NCBI RefSeq assembly: GCF_051014685.1
Contig: NW_027479672.1
Location: 17,018-81,017, forward strand
DNA: 64,000 nucleotides
Origin: Ptiloglossa arizonensis
Taxonomy: Eukaryota; Arthropoda; Insecta; Hymenoptera; Colletidae
Direction: 5' to 3'
Below are positions 24,847 to 38,145 of this stretch, in pieces. The position numbers and the translations under genes were made by a program. Position 1 is the first letter of the stretch; each line of letters starts with the position of its first letter. Under the pieces are notes generated by a model. It ran no database searches. It was not told the origin of the DNA and worked only from the letters and a program-made list of their open reading frames with translations.

Positions 24847-25021
24847 GCCCCATTACCACGGCATGAGTAGTTTTCCCCTAGGCCGTTCTAGTTATTCGTT
24901 TCGACCATCAGAATTGCGAAAATTTGGAGTTTCTCAAGCGTTTCTTACCTCAAAACTGCCACATCTCGCGAACGGATTGACCAATCCGCAAAGTTTCTGT
25001 CGCATCTGAAAGTAGAAACTC

Positions 25022-26246
25022 GCCCCATTACAACGGTATGAGTAGTTTTCCCCTAGGCCGTTCTAGTTATTCGTTTCAAGCATCAGAGCTGCGAAAATTT
25101 GGAGTTTCTCAAGCGTTTCTTACCTCAAAACTGCCGTATCTCGCGAACGGATTGACCAATCCGCAAAGTTTCTGTTGCATCTGAAAGTAGAAACTCGCCC
25201 CATTACAACGGTATGAGTCGTTTTCCCCTAGGCCGTTCTAGTTATTCGTTTCGAGCATCAGAACTGCGAAAATTTGGAGTTTCTCGAGCGTTTCTTACCT
25301 CAAAACTGCCATATCTCGCGAACGGATTGACCAATCCGCAAAGTTTCTGTTGCATCTGAAAGTAGAAACTCGCCCCATTACAACGGTATGAGTAGTTTTC
25401 CCCTAGGCCGTTCTAGTTAATCGTTTCGACCATCAGAATTGCGAAAATTTGGAGTTTCTCAAGCGTTTCTTACCTCAAAACTGCCACATCTCGCGAACGG
25501 ATTGACCAATCCGCAAAGTTTCTGTCGCATCTGAAAGTAGAAACTCGCCCCATTACAACGGTATGAGTAGTTTTCCCCTAGGCCGTTCTAGTTATTCGTT
25601 TCGAGCATCAGAGCTGCGAAAATTTGGAGTTTCTCAAGCGTTTCTTACCTCAAAACTGCCGTATCTCGCGAACGGATTGACCAATCCGCAAAGTTTCTGT
25701 TGCATCTGAAAGTAGAAACTCGCCCCATTACAACGGTATGAGTCGTTTTCCCCTAGGCCGTTCTAGTTATTCGTTTCGAGCATCAGAACTGCGAAAATTT
25801 GGAGTTTCTCGAGCGTTTCTTACCTCAAAACTGCCATATCTCGCGAACGGATTGACCAATCCGCAAAGTTTCTGTTGCATCTGAAAGTAGAAACTCGCCC
25901 CATTACAACGGTATGAGTAGTTTTCCCCTAGGCCGTTCTAGTTATTCGATTCGAGCATCAGAACTGCGAAAATTTGGAGTTTCTCAAGCGGTTCTTACCT
26001 CAAAACTGCCATATCTCGCGAACGGATTGACCAATCCGCAAAGTTTCTGTTGCATCTGAAAGTAGAAACTCGCCTCATTACAACGGTATGAGTAGTTTTC
26101 CCCTAGGCCGTTCTAGTTATTCGTTTCGAGCATCAGAACTGCGAAAATTTGGAGTTTCTCAAGCGTTTCTTACCTCAAAACTGCCATATCTCGCGAACGG
26201 ATTGACCAATCCGCAAAGTTTCTGTTGCATCTGAAAGTAGAAACTC
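25022..26246. repeat. 7-monomer relative of the 1575-bp HOR
   Basis: The order is GAGCTG/CCGTATC; GAGTCG/CTCGAGCG; TTAATCG/GACCATCAGAATT; GAGCTG; GAGTCG; TTCGATTCG/CGGTTC; CGCCTC. It matches the 9-monomer units to its right but lacks two monomers, the second GACCATC copy and the GCATGAG copy. In this form the TTAATCG monomer ends TGTCGCATC, so it may be a deletion product fusing two neighbouring monomers, or the precursor. Confidence 0.82.
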
Positions 26247-29200
26247 GCCCCATTACAACGGTATGAGTAGTTTTCCCCTAGGCCGTTCTAGTTATTCGTT
26301 TCGAGCATCAGAGCTGCGAAAATTTGGAGTTTCTCAAGCGTTTCTTACCTCAAAACTGCCGTATCTCGCGAACGGATTGACCAATCCGCAAAGTTTCTGT
26401 TGCATCTGAAAGTAGAAACTCGCCCCATTACAACGGTATGAGTCGTTTTCCCCTAGGCCGTTCTAGTTATTCGTTTCGAGCATCAGAACTGCGAAAATTT
26501 GGAGTTTCTCGAGCGTTTCTTACCTCAAAACTGCCATATCTCGCGAACGGATTGACCAATCCGCAAAGTTTCTGTTGCATCTGAAAGTAGAAACTCGCCC
26601 CATTACAACGGTATGAGTAGTTTTCCCCTAGGCCGTTCTAGTTAATCGTTTCGACCATCAGAATTGCGAAAATTTGGAGTTTCTCAAGCGTTTCTTACCT
26701 CAAAACTGCCACATCTCGCGAACGGATTGACCAATCCGCAAAGTTTCTGTTGCATCTGAAAGTAGAAACTCGCCCCATTACAACGGTATGAGTAGTTTTC
26801 CCCTAGGCCGTTCTAGTTATTCGTTTCGACCATCAGAATTGCGAAAATTTGGAGTTTCTCAAGCGTTTCTTACCTCAAAACTGCCACATCTCGCGAACGG
26901 ATTGACCAATCCGCAAAGTTTCTGTCGCATCTGAAAGTAGAAACTCGCCCCATTACAACGGTATGAGTAGTTTTCCCCTAGGCCGTTCTAGTTATTCGTT
27001 TCGAGCATCAGAGCTGCGAAAATTTGGAGTTTCTCAAGCGTTTCTTACCTCAAAACTGCCGTATCTCGCGAACGGATTGACCAATCCGCAAAGTTTCTGT
27101 TGCATCTGAAAGTAGAAACTCGCCCCATTACAACGGTATGAGTCGTTTTCCCCTAGGCCGTTCTAGTTATTCGTTTCGAGCATCAGAACTGCGAAAATTT
27201 GGAGTTTCTCGAGCGTTTCTTACCTCAAAACTGCCATATCTCGCGAACGGATTGACCAATCCGCAAAGTTTCTGTTGCATCTGAAAGTAGAAACTCGCCC
27301 CATTACAACGGTATGAGTAGTTTTCCCCTAGGCCGTTCTAGTTATTCGATTCGAGCATCAGAACTGCGAAAATTTGGAGTTTCTCAAGCGGTTCTTACCT
27401 CAAAACTGCCATATCTCGCGAACGGATTGACCAATCCGCAAAGTTTCTGTTGCATCTGAAAGTAGAAACTCGCCTCATTACAACGGTATGAGTAGTTTTC
27501 CCCTAGGCCGTTCTAGTTATTCGTTTCGAGCATCAGAACTGCGAAAATTTGGAGTTTCTCAAGCGTTTCTTACCTCAAAACTGCCATATCTCGCGAACGG
27601 ATTGACCAATCCGCAAAGTTTCTGTTGCATCTGAAAGTAGAAACTCGCCCCATTACAACGGCATGAGTAGTTTTCCCCTAGGCCGTTCTAGTTATTCGTT
27701 TCGAGCATCAGAACTGCGAAAATTTGGAGTTTCTCAAGCGTTTCTTACCTCAAAACTGCCATATCTCGCGAACGGATTGACCAATCCGCAAAGTTTCTGT
27801 TGCATCTGAAAGTAGAAACTCGCCCCATTACAACGGTATGAGTAGTTTTCCCCTAGGCCGTTCTAGTTATTCGTTTCGAGCATCAGAGCTGCGAAAATTT
27901 GGAGTTTCTCAAGCGTTTCTTACCTCAAAACTGCCGTATCTCGCGAACGGATTGACCAATCCGCAAAGTTTCTGTTGCATCTGAAAGTAGAAACTCGCCC
28001 CATTACAACGGTATGAGTCGTTTTCCCCTAGGCCGTTCTAGTTATTCGTTTCGAGCATCAGAACTGCGAAAATTTGGAGTTTCTCGAGCGTTTCTTACCT
28101 CAAAACTGCCATATCTCGCGAACGGATTGACCAATCCGCAAAGTTTCTGTTGCATCTGAAAGTAGAAACTCGCCCCATTACAACGGTATGAGTAGCTTTC
28201 CCCTAGGCCGTTCTAGTTAATCGTTTCGACCATCAGAATTGCGAAAATTTGGAGTTTCTCAAGCGTTTCTTACCTCAAAACTGCCACATCTCGCGAACGG
28301 ATTGACCAATCCGCAAAGTTTCTGTTGCATCTGAAAGTAGAAACTCGCCCCATTACAACGGTATGAGTAGTTTTCCCCTAGGCCGTTCTAGTTATTCGTT
28401 TCGACCATCAGAATTGCGAAAATTTGGAGTTTCTCAAGCGTTTCTTACCTCAAAACTGCCACATCTCGCGAACGGATTGACCAATCCGCAAAGTTTCTGT
28501 CGCATCTGAAAGTAGAAACTCGCCCCATTACAACGGTATGAGTAGTTTTCCCCTAGGCCGTTCTAGTTATTCGTTTCGAGCATCAGAGCTGCGAAAATTT
28601 GGAGTTTCTCAAGCGTTTCTTACCTCAAAACTGCCGTATCTCGCGAACGGATTGACCAATCCGCAAAGTTTCTGTTGCATCTGAAAGTAGAAACTCGCCC
28701 CATTACAACGGTATGAGTCGTTTTCCCCTAGGCCGTTCTAGTTATTCGTTTCGAGCATCAGAACTGCGAAAATTTGGAGTTTCTCGAGCGTTTCTTACCT
28801 CAAAACTGCCATATCTCGCGAACGGATTGACCAATCCGCAAAGTTTCTGTTGCATCTGAAAGTAGAAACTCGCCCCATTACAACGGTATGAGTAGTTTTC
28901 CCCTAGGCCGTTCTAGTTATTCGATTCGAGCATCAGAACTGCGAAAATTTGGAGTTTCTCAAGCGGTTCTTACCTCAAAACTGCCATATCTCGCGAACGG
29001 ATTGACCAATCCGCAAAGTTTCTGTTGCATCTGAAAGTAGAAACTCGCCTCATTACAACGGTATGAGTAGTTTTCCCCTAGGCCGTTCTAGTTATTCGTT
29101 TCGAGCATCAGAACTGCGAAAATTTGGAGTTTCTCAAGCGTTTCTTACCTCAAAACTGCCATATCTCGCGAACGGATTGACCAATCCGCAAAGTTTCTGT

Positions 29201-29396
29201 TGCATCTGAAAGTAGAAACTCGCCCCATTACAACGGCATGAGTAGTTTTCCCCTAGGCCGTTCTAGTTATTCGTTTCGAGCATCAGAACTGCGAAAATTT
29301 GGAGTTTCTCAAGCGTTTCTTACCTCAAAACTGCCATATCTCGCGAACGGATTGACCAATCCGCAAAGTTTCTGTTGCATCTGAAAGTAGAAACTC
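26247..29396. repeat. 9-monomer HOR (1575 bp) in near-perfect tandem
   Basis: Units 26247-27821 and 27822-29396 carry the same nine monomers in order: GAGCTG/CCGTATC; GAGTCG/CTCGAGCG; TTAATCG/GACCATC; GACCATC/TGTCGC; GAGCTG; GAGTCG; TTCGATTCG/CGGTTC; CGCCTC; GCATGAG. Comparing by eye I found a single mismatch, GTAGCTTTCC near 28193 against GTAGTTTTCC near 26618. That is close to 99.9% identity while monomers inside the unit differ by several bases, so this is one of the youngest events in the window. Confidence 0.88.
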
Positions 29397-32021
29397 GCCC
29401 CATTACAACGGTATGAGTAGTTTTCCCCTAGGCCGTTCTAGTTATTCGTTTCGAGCATCAGAACTGCGAAAATTTGGAGTTTCTCAAGCGTTTCTTACCT
29501 CAAAACTGCCACATCTCGCGAACGGATTGACCAATCCGCAAAGTTTCTGTTGCATCTGAAAGTAGAAACTCGCCCCATTACAACGGTATGAGTAGTTTTC
29601 CCCTAGGCCGTTCTAGTTATTCGTTTCGACCATCAGAATTGCGAAAATTTGGAGTTTCTCAAGCGTTTCTTACCTCAAAACTGCCACATCTCCCGAACGG
29701 ATTGACCAATCCGCAAAGTTTCTGTTGCATCTGAAAGTAGAAACTCGCCCCATTACAACGGTATGAGTAGTTTTCCCCTAGGCCGTTCTAGTTATTCGTT
29801 TCGACCATCAGAATTGCGAAAATTTGGAGTTTTTCAAGCGTTTCTTACCTCAAAACTGCCACATCTCGCGAACGGATTGACCAATCCGCAAAGTTTCTGT
29901 CGCATCTGAAAGTAGAAACTCGCCCCATTACAACGGTATGAGTAGTTTTCCCCTAGGCCGTTCTAGTTATTCGTTTCGAGCATCAGAGCTGCGAAAATTT
30001 GGAGTTTCTCAAGCGTTTCTTACCTCAAAACTGCCGTATCTCGCGAACGGATTGACCAATCCGCAAAGTTTCTGTTGCATCTGAAAGTAGAAACTCGCCT
30101 CATTACAACGGTATGAGTAGTTTTCCCCTAGGCCGTTCTAGTTATTCGTTTCGAGCATCAGAACTGCGAAAATTTGTAGTTTCTCGAGCGTTTCTTACCT
30201 CAAAACTGCCATATCTCGCGAACGGATTGACCAATCCGCAATGTTTCTGTTGCATCTGAAAGTAGAAACTCGCCCCATTACAACGGTATGAGTAGTTTTC
30301 CCCGAGGCCGTTCTAGTTATTCGTTTCGAGCATCAGAACTGCGAAAATTTGGAGTTTCGCAAGCGTTTCTTACCTCAAAACTGCTATATCTCGCGAACGG
30401 ATTGACCAATCCGCAAAGTTTCTGTCGCATCTGAAAGTAGAAACTCGCCCCATTACAACGGTATGAGTAGTTTTCCCCTAGGCCGTTCTAGTTATTCGTT
30501 TCGAGCATCAGAACTGCGAAAATTTGGATTTTCTCTAGCGTTTCTTACCTCAAAACTGCCATATCTCGCGAACGGATTGACCAATCCGCAAAGTTTCTGT
30601 TGCATCTGAAAGTAGAACCTCGCCTCATTACAAAGGTATGAGTAGTTTTCCCCTAGGCCGTTCTAGTTATTCGTTTCGAGCATCAGAACTGCGAAAATTT
30701 GGAGTTTCTCTAGCGTTTCTTACCTCAAAACTGCCATATCTCGCGAACGGATTGACCAATCCGCAAAGTTTCTGTCGCATCTGAAAGTAGAAACTCGCCC
30801 CATTACAACGGTATGAGTAGTTTTCCCCTAGGCCGTTCTAGTTATTCGTTTCGAGCATCAGAACTGCGAAAATTTGGAGTTTCTCAAGCGTTTCTTACCT
30901 CAAAACTGCTATATCTCGCGAACGGATTGACCAATCCGCAAAGTTTCTGTCGCATCTGAAAGTAGAAACTCGCCCCATTACAACGGTATGAGTGGTTTTC
31001 CCCTAGGCCGTTCTAGTTATTCGTTTCGAGCATCAGAACTGCGAAAATTTGGAGTTTCTCAAGCGTTTCTTACCTCAAAACTGCCACATCTCGCGAACGG
31101 ATTGACCAATCCGCAAAGTTTCTGTTGCATCTGAAAGTAGAAACTCGCCCCATTACAACGGTATGAGTAGTTTTCCCCTAGGCCGTTCTAGTTATTCGTT
31201 TCGAGCATCAGAGCTGCGAAAATTTGGAGTTTCTCAAGCGTTTCTTACCTCAAAACTGCCGTATCTCGCGAACGGATTGACCAATCCGCAAAGTTTCTGT
31301 TGCATCTGAAAGTAGAAACTCGCCTCATTACAACGGTATGAGTAGTTTTCCCCTAAGCCGTTCTAGTTATTCGTTTCGAGCATCAGAACTGCGAAAATTT
31401 GGAGTTTCTCTAGCGTTTCTTACATCAAAACTGCCATATCTCGCGAACGGATTGACCAATCCGCAAAGTTTCTGTTGCATCTGAAAGTAGAACCTCGCCT
31501 CATTACAACGGTATGAGTAGTTTTCCCCTAGGCCGTTCTAGTTATTCGTTTCGAGCATCAGAACTGCGAAAATTTGGAGTTTCTCAAGCGTTTCTTACCT
31601 CAAAACTGCCACATCTCGCGAACGGATTGACCAATCCGCAAAGTTTCTGTCGCATCTGAAAGTAGAAACTCGCCCCATTACAACGGTATGAGTAGTTTTC
31701 CCCTAGGCCGTTCTAGTTATTCGTTTCGAGCATCAGAACTGCGAAAATTTGGAGTTTCTCGAGCGTTTCTTACCTCAAAACTGCCATATCTCGCGAACGG
31801 ATTGACCAATCCGCAATGTTTCTGTTGCATCTGAAAGTAGAAACTCGCCCCATTATAACGGTATGAGTAGTTTTCCCCTAGGCCGTTCTAGTTATTCGAT
31901 TCGAGCATCAGAACTGCGAAAATTTGGAGTTTCTCCAGCGGTTCTTACCTCAAAACTGCCATATCTCGCGAACGGATTGACCAATCCGCAAAGTTTCTGT
32001 TGCATCTGAAAGTAGAAACTC

Positions 32022-33421
32022 GCCTCATTACAACGGTATGAGTAGTTTTCCCCTAGGCCGTTCTAGTTATTCGATTCGAGCATCAGAACTGCGAAAATTT
32101 GGAGTTTCTCAAGCGGTTCTTACCTCAAAACTGCCATATCTCGCGAACGGATTGACCAATCCGCAAAGTTTCTGTTGCATCTGAAAGTAGAAACTCGCCT
32201 CATTACAACGGTATGAGTAGTTTTCCCCTAGGCCGTTCTAGTTATTCGTTTCGAGCATCAGAACTGCGAAAATTTGGAGTTTCTCAAGCGTTTCTTACCT
32301 CAAAACTGCCATATCTCGCGAACGGATTGACCAATCCGCAAAGTTTCTGTTGCATCTGAAAGTAGAAACTCGCCCCATTACAACGGCATGAGTAGTTTTC
32401 CCCTAGGCCGTTCTAGTTATTCGATTCGAGCATCAGAACTGCGAAAATTTGGAGTTTCTCAAGCGGTTCTTACCTCAAAACTGCCATATCTCGCGAACGG
32501 ATTGACCAATCCGCAAAGTTTCTGTTGCATCTGAAAGTAGAAACTCGCCTCATTACAACGGTATGAGTAGTTTTTCCCTAGGCCGTTCTAGTTATTCGTT
32601 TCGAGCATCAGAACTGCGAAAATTTGGAGTTTCTCAAGCGTTTCTTACCTCAAAACTGCCATATCTCGCGAACGGATTGACCAATCCGCAAAGTTTCTGT
32701 TGCATCTGAAAGTAGAAACTCGCCCCATTACAACGGTATGAGTAGTTTTCCCCTAGGCCGTTCTAGTTATTCGTTTCGAGCATCAGAACTGCGAAAATTT
32801 TGAGTTTCTCGAGCGTTTCTTACCTCAAAACTGCCATATCTCGCGAACGGATTGACCAATCCGCAATGTTTCTGTTGCATCTGAAAGTAGAAACTCGCCC
32901 CATTACAACGGTATGAGTAGTTTTCCCCTAGGCCGTTCTAGTTATTCGATTCGAGCATCAGAACTGCGAACATTTGGAGTTTCTCAAGCGGTTCTTACCT
33001 CAAAACTGCCACATCTCGCGAACGGATTGACCAATCCGCAAAGTTTCTGTTGGATCTGAAAGTAGAAACTCGCCTCATTACAACGGTATGAGTAGCTTTC
33101 CCCTAGGCCGTTCTAGTTATTCGTTTCGAGCATCAGAACTGCGAAAATTTGGAGTTTCTCAAGCGTTTCTTACCTCAAAACTGCCATATCTCGCGAACGG
33201 ATTGACCAATCCGCAAAGTTTCTGTTGCATCTGAAAGTAGAAACTCGCCCCATTACAACGGCATGAGTAGTTTTCCCCTAGGCCGTTCTAGTTATTCGTT
33301 TCGAGCATCAGAACTGCGAAAATTTGGAGTTTCTCAAGCGTTTCTTACCTCAAAACTGCCATATCTCGCGAACGGATTGACCAATCCGCAAAGTTTCTGT
33401 CGCATCTGAAAGTAGAAACTC
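32022..33421. repeat. Repeated TTCGATTCG / CGCCTC / GCATGAG cassette
   Basis: A three-monomer set (TTCGATTCG with CGGTTC; then a monomer following CGCCTC; then GCATGAG) occurs here twice in altered form. It is also found at 27297-27821, 28872-29396 and 36572-37096. The monomer at 32372 joins a GCATGAG front to the TTCGATTCG/CGGTTC body and so is a hybrid. Private changes include GTTTTTCCCT near 32573 and GAACATTTGG near 32966. Confidence 0.72.
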
Positions 33422-36221
33422 GCCCCATTACAACGGTATGAGTAGTTTTCCCCTAGGCCGTTCTAGTTATTCGTTTCGAGCATCAGAACTGCGAAAATTT
33501 GGAGTTTCTCAAGCGTTTCTTACCTCAAAACTGCCATATCTCGCGAACGGATTGACCAATCCGCAAAGTTTCTGTCGCATCTGAAAGTAAAAACTCGCCC
33601 CATTACAACGGTATGAGTAGTTTTGCCCTAGGCCGTTCTAGTTATTCGTTTCGAGCATCAGAACTGCGAAAATTTGGAGTTTCTCAAGCGTTTCTTACCT
33701 CAAAACTGCCATATCTCGCGAACGGATTGACCAATCCGCAAAGTTTCTGTTGCATCTGAAAGTAGAAACTCGCCCCATTACAACGGTATGAGTAGTTTTC
33801 CCCTAGGCCGTTCTAGTTATTCGTTTCGAGCATCAGAACTGCGAAAATTTGGAGTTTCTCAAGCGTTTCTTACCTCAAAACTGCCATATCTCGCGAACGG
33901 ATTGACCAATCCGCAAAGTTTCTGTTGCATCTGAAAGTAGAAACTCGCCCCATTACAACGGCATGAGCAGTTTTCCCCTAGGCCGTTCTAGTTATTCGTT
34001 TCGAGCATCAGAACTGCGAAAATTTGGAGTTTCTCAAGCGTTTCTTACCTCAAAACTGCCATATCTCGCGAACGGATTGACCAATCCGCAACGTTTCTGT
34101 TGCATCTGAAAGTAGAAACTCGCCCCATTACAACGGTATGAGTAGTTTTCCCCTAGGCCGTTCTAGATATTCCTTTCGAGCATCAGAACTGCGAAAATTT
34201 GGAGTTTCTCAAGTGTTTCTTACCTCAAAACTGCTATATCTCGCGAACGGATTGACCAATCCGCAAGGTTTCTGTCGCATCTGAAAGTAGAAACTCGCCC
34301 CATTACAACGGTATGAGTAGTTTTCCCCTAGGCCGTTCTAGTTATTCGATTCGAGCATCAGAACTGCGAAAATTTGGAGTTTCTCAAGCGGTTCTTACCT
34401 CAAAACTGCCATATCTCGCGAACGGATTGACCAATCCGCAAAGTTTCTGTTGCATCTGAAAGTAGAAACTCGCCCCATTACAACGGTATGAGTAGTTTTC
34501 CCCTAGGCCGTTCTAGTTATTCGTTTCGAGCATCAGAACTGCGAAAATTTGGAGTTTCTCCAGCGGTTCTTACCTCAAAACTGCCATATCTCGCGAACGG
34601 ATTGACCAATCCGCAAAGTTTCTGTTGCATCTGAAAGTAGAAACTCGCCTCATTACAACGGTATGAGTAGTTTTCCCCTAGGCCGTTCTAGTTATTCGTT
34701 TCGAGCATCAGAACTGCGAAAATTTGGAGTTTCTCAAGCGTTTGTTACCTCAAAACTGCTATATCTCGCGAACGGATTGACCAATCCGCAAAGATTCTGT
34801 CGCATCTGAAAGTAGAAACTCGCTCCATTACAACGGTATGAGTAGTTTTCCCCTAGGCCGTTCTAGTTATTCGTTTCGAGCATCAGAACTGCGAAAATTT
34901 GGAGTTTCTCAAGCGTTTCTTACCTCAAAACTGCTATATCTCGCGAACGGATTGACAAATCCGCAAGGTTTCTGTCGCATCTGAAAGTAGAAACTCGCCC
35001 CATTACAACGGTATGAGTAGTTTTCCCCTAGGCCGTTCTAGTTATTCGTTTCGAGCATCAGAACTGCGAAAATTTGGAGTTTCTCAAGCGTTTCTTACCT
35101 CAAAACTGCTATATCTCGCGAACGGATTGACCAATCCGCAATGTTTCTGTCGCATCTGAAAGTAGAAACTCGCCCCATTACAACGGTATGAGTAGTTTTC
35201 CCCTAGGCCGTTCTAGTTATTCGTTTCGAGCATCAGAACTGCGAAAATTTGGAGTTTCTCAAGCGTTTCTTACCTCAAAACTGCCATATCTCGCGAACGG
35301 ATTGACCAATCCGCAAAGCTTCTGTTGCATCTGAAAGTAGAAACTCGCCCCATTACAACGGTATGAGTAGTTTTCCCCTAGGCCGTTCTAGTTATTCGTT
35401 TCGAGCATCAGAACTGCGAAAATTTGGAGTTTCTCAAGCGTTTCTTACCTCAAAACTGCCACATCTCGCGAACGGATTGACCAATCCGCAAAGTTTCTGT
35501 TGCATCTGAAAGTAGAAACTCGCCCCATTACAACGGTATGAGTAGTTTTCCCCTAGGCCGTTCTAGTTATTCGTTTCGAGCATCAGAACTGCGAAAATTT
35601 GGAGTTTCTCAAGCGTTTCTTACCTCAAAACTGCTATATCTCGCGAACGGATTGATCAATCCGCAAAGTTTCTGTTGCATCTGAAAGTAGAAACTCGCCT
35701 CATTACAACGGTATGAGTAGTTTTCCCCTAGGCCGTTCTAGTTATTCGTTTCGAGCATCAGAACTGCGAAAATTTGGAGTTTCTCAAGCGTTTCTTACCT
35801 CAAAACTGCCATATCTCGCGAACGGATCGACCAATCCGCAAAGTTTCTGTTGCATCTGAAAGTAGAAACTCGCCCCATTACAACGGCATGAGTAGTTTTC
35901 CCCTAGGCCGTTCTAGTTATTCGTTTCGAGCATCAGAACTGCGAAAATTTGGAGTTTCTCAAGCGTTTCTTACCTCAAAACTGCCATATCTCGCGAACGG
36001 ATTGACCAATCCGCAACGTTTCTGTTGCATCTGAAAGTAGAAACTCGCCCCATTACAACGGTATGAGTAGTTTTCCCCTAGGCCGTTCTAGTTATTCGTT
36101 TCGAGCATCAGAATTGCGAAAATTTGGAGTTTCTCAAGCGTTTCTTACCTCAAAACTGCCATATCTCGCGAACGGATTGACCAATCCGCAAAGTTTCTGT
36201 TGCATCTGAAAGTAGATACTC

Positions 36222-36746
36222 GCCCCATTACAACGGTATGAGTAGTTTTCCCCTAGGCCGTTCTAGTTATTCGTTTCGAGCATCAGAACTGCGAAAATTT
36301 GGAGTTTCTCGAGCGTTTCTTACCTCAAAACTGCCATATCTCGCGAACGGATTGACCAATCCGCAAAGTTTCTGTTGCATCTGAAGGTAGAAACTCGCCC
36401 CATTACAACGGTATGAGTAGTTTTCCCCTAGGCCGTTCTAGTTATTCCTTTCGAGCATCAGAACTGCGAAAATTTGGAGTTTCTCAAGCGTTTCTTACCT
36501 CAAAACTGCTATATCTCGCGAACGGATTGACCAATCCGCAAGGTTTCTGTCGCATCTGAAAGTAGAAACTCGCCCCATTACAACGGTATGAGTAGTTTTC
36601 CCCTAGGCCGTTCTAGTTATTCGATTCGAGCATCAGAACTGCGAAAATTTGGAGTTTCTCAAGCGGTTCTTACCTCAAAACTGCCATATCTCGCGAACGG
36701 ATTGACCAATCCGCAAAGTTTCTGTTGCATCTGAAAGTAGAAACTC
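36222..36746. repeat. 3-monomer block, copy 1 (CTCGAGCG/GAAGGTAG onward)
   Basis: CTCGAGCG with GAAGGTAG, then ATTCCTTTCG with CTATATC and CAAGGTTTCTGTCGC, then TTCGATTCG with CGGTTC. It recurs at 37621-38145, offset 1399 bp (8 x 175 less one deleted base at about 37300). A related ATTCCTTTCG monomer lies at 34122, 13 monomers upstream. Confidence 0.82.
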
Positions 36747-37620
36747 GCCTCATTACAACGGTATGAGTAGTTTTCCCCTAGGCCGTTCTAGTTATTCGTT
36801 TCGAGCATCAGAACTGCGAAAATTTGGAGTTTCTCAAGCGTTTCTTATCTCAAAACTGCCATATCTCGCGAACGGATTGACCAATCCGCAAAGTTTCTGT
36901 TGCATCTGAAAGTAGAAACTCGCCCCATTACAACGGCATGAGTAGTTTTCCCCTAGGCCGTTCTAGTTATTCGTTTCGAGCATCAGTACTGCGAAAATTT
37001 GGAGTTTCTCAAGCGTTTCTTACCTCAAAACTGCCATATCTCGCGAACGGATTGACCAATCCGCAACGTTTCTGTTGCATCTGAAAGTAGAAACTCGCCC
37101 CATTACAACGGTATGAGTAGTTTTCCCCTAGGCCGTTCTAGTTATTCGTTTCGAGCATCAGAACTGCGAAAATTTGGAGTTTCTCAAGCGTTTCTTACCT
37201 CAAAACTGCCATATCTCGCGAACGGATTGACCAATCCGCAACGTTTCTGTTGCATCTGAAAGTAGAAACTCGCCCCATTACAACGGTATGAGTAGTTTTC
37301 CCTAGGCCGTTCTAGTTATTCGTTTCGAGCATCAGAATTGCGAAAATTTGGAGTTTCTCAAGCGTTTCTTACCTCAAAACTGCCACATCTCGCGAACGGA
37401 TTGACCAATCCGCAAAGTTTCTGTCGCATCTGAAAGTAGAAACTCGCCCCATTACAACGGTATGAGTAGTTTTCCCCTAGGCCGTTCTAGTTATTCGTTT
37501 CGAGCATCAGAACTGCGAAAATTTGGAGTTTCTCAAGCGTTTCTTACCTCAAAACTGCCATATCTCGCGAACGGATTGACCAATCCGCAAAGTTTCTGTT
37601 GCATCTGAAAGTAGAAACTC

Positions 37621-38145
37621 GCCCCATTACAACGGTATGAGTAGTTTTCCCCTAGGCCGTTCTAGTTATTCGTTTCGAGCATCAGAACTGCGAAAATTTG
37701 GAGTTTCTCGAGCGTTTCTTACCTCAAAACTGCCATATCTCGCGAACGGATTGACCAATCCGCAAAGTTTCTGTTGCATCTGAAGGTAGAAACTCGCCCC
37801 ATTACAACGGTATGAGTAGTTTTCCCCTAGGCCGTTCTAGTTATTCCTTTCGAGCATCAGAACTGCGAAAATTTGGAGTTTCTCAAGCGTTTCTTACCTC
37901 AAAACTGCTATATCTCGCGAACGGATTGACCAATCCGCAAGGTTTCTGTCGCATCTGAAAGTAGAAACTCGCCCCATTACAACGGTATGAGTAGTTTTCC
38001 CCTAGGCCGTTCTAGTTATTCGATTCGAGCATCAGAACTGCGAAAATTTGGAGTTTCTCAAGCGGTTCTTACCTCAAAACTGCCATATCTCGCGAACGGA
38101 TTGACCAATCCGCAAAGTTTCTGTTGCATCTGAAAGTAGAAACTC
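37621..38145. repeat. 3-monomer block, copy 2
   Basis: This repeats the series at 36222. It is followed directly by a GCATGAG/CAACG monomer, so the CGCCTC monomer present after copy 1 (36747) is missing here. That is a whole-monomer difference between two otherwise matching copies. Confidence 0.8.

Noticed and set aside
35774..36034. 86-codon open frame
   Set aside because: It starts at TTG inside the monomer and survives only through GGATCGACC. It is satellite sequence.
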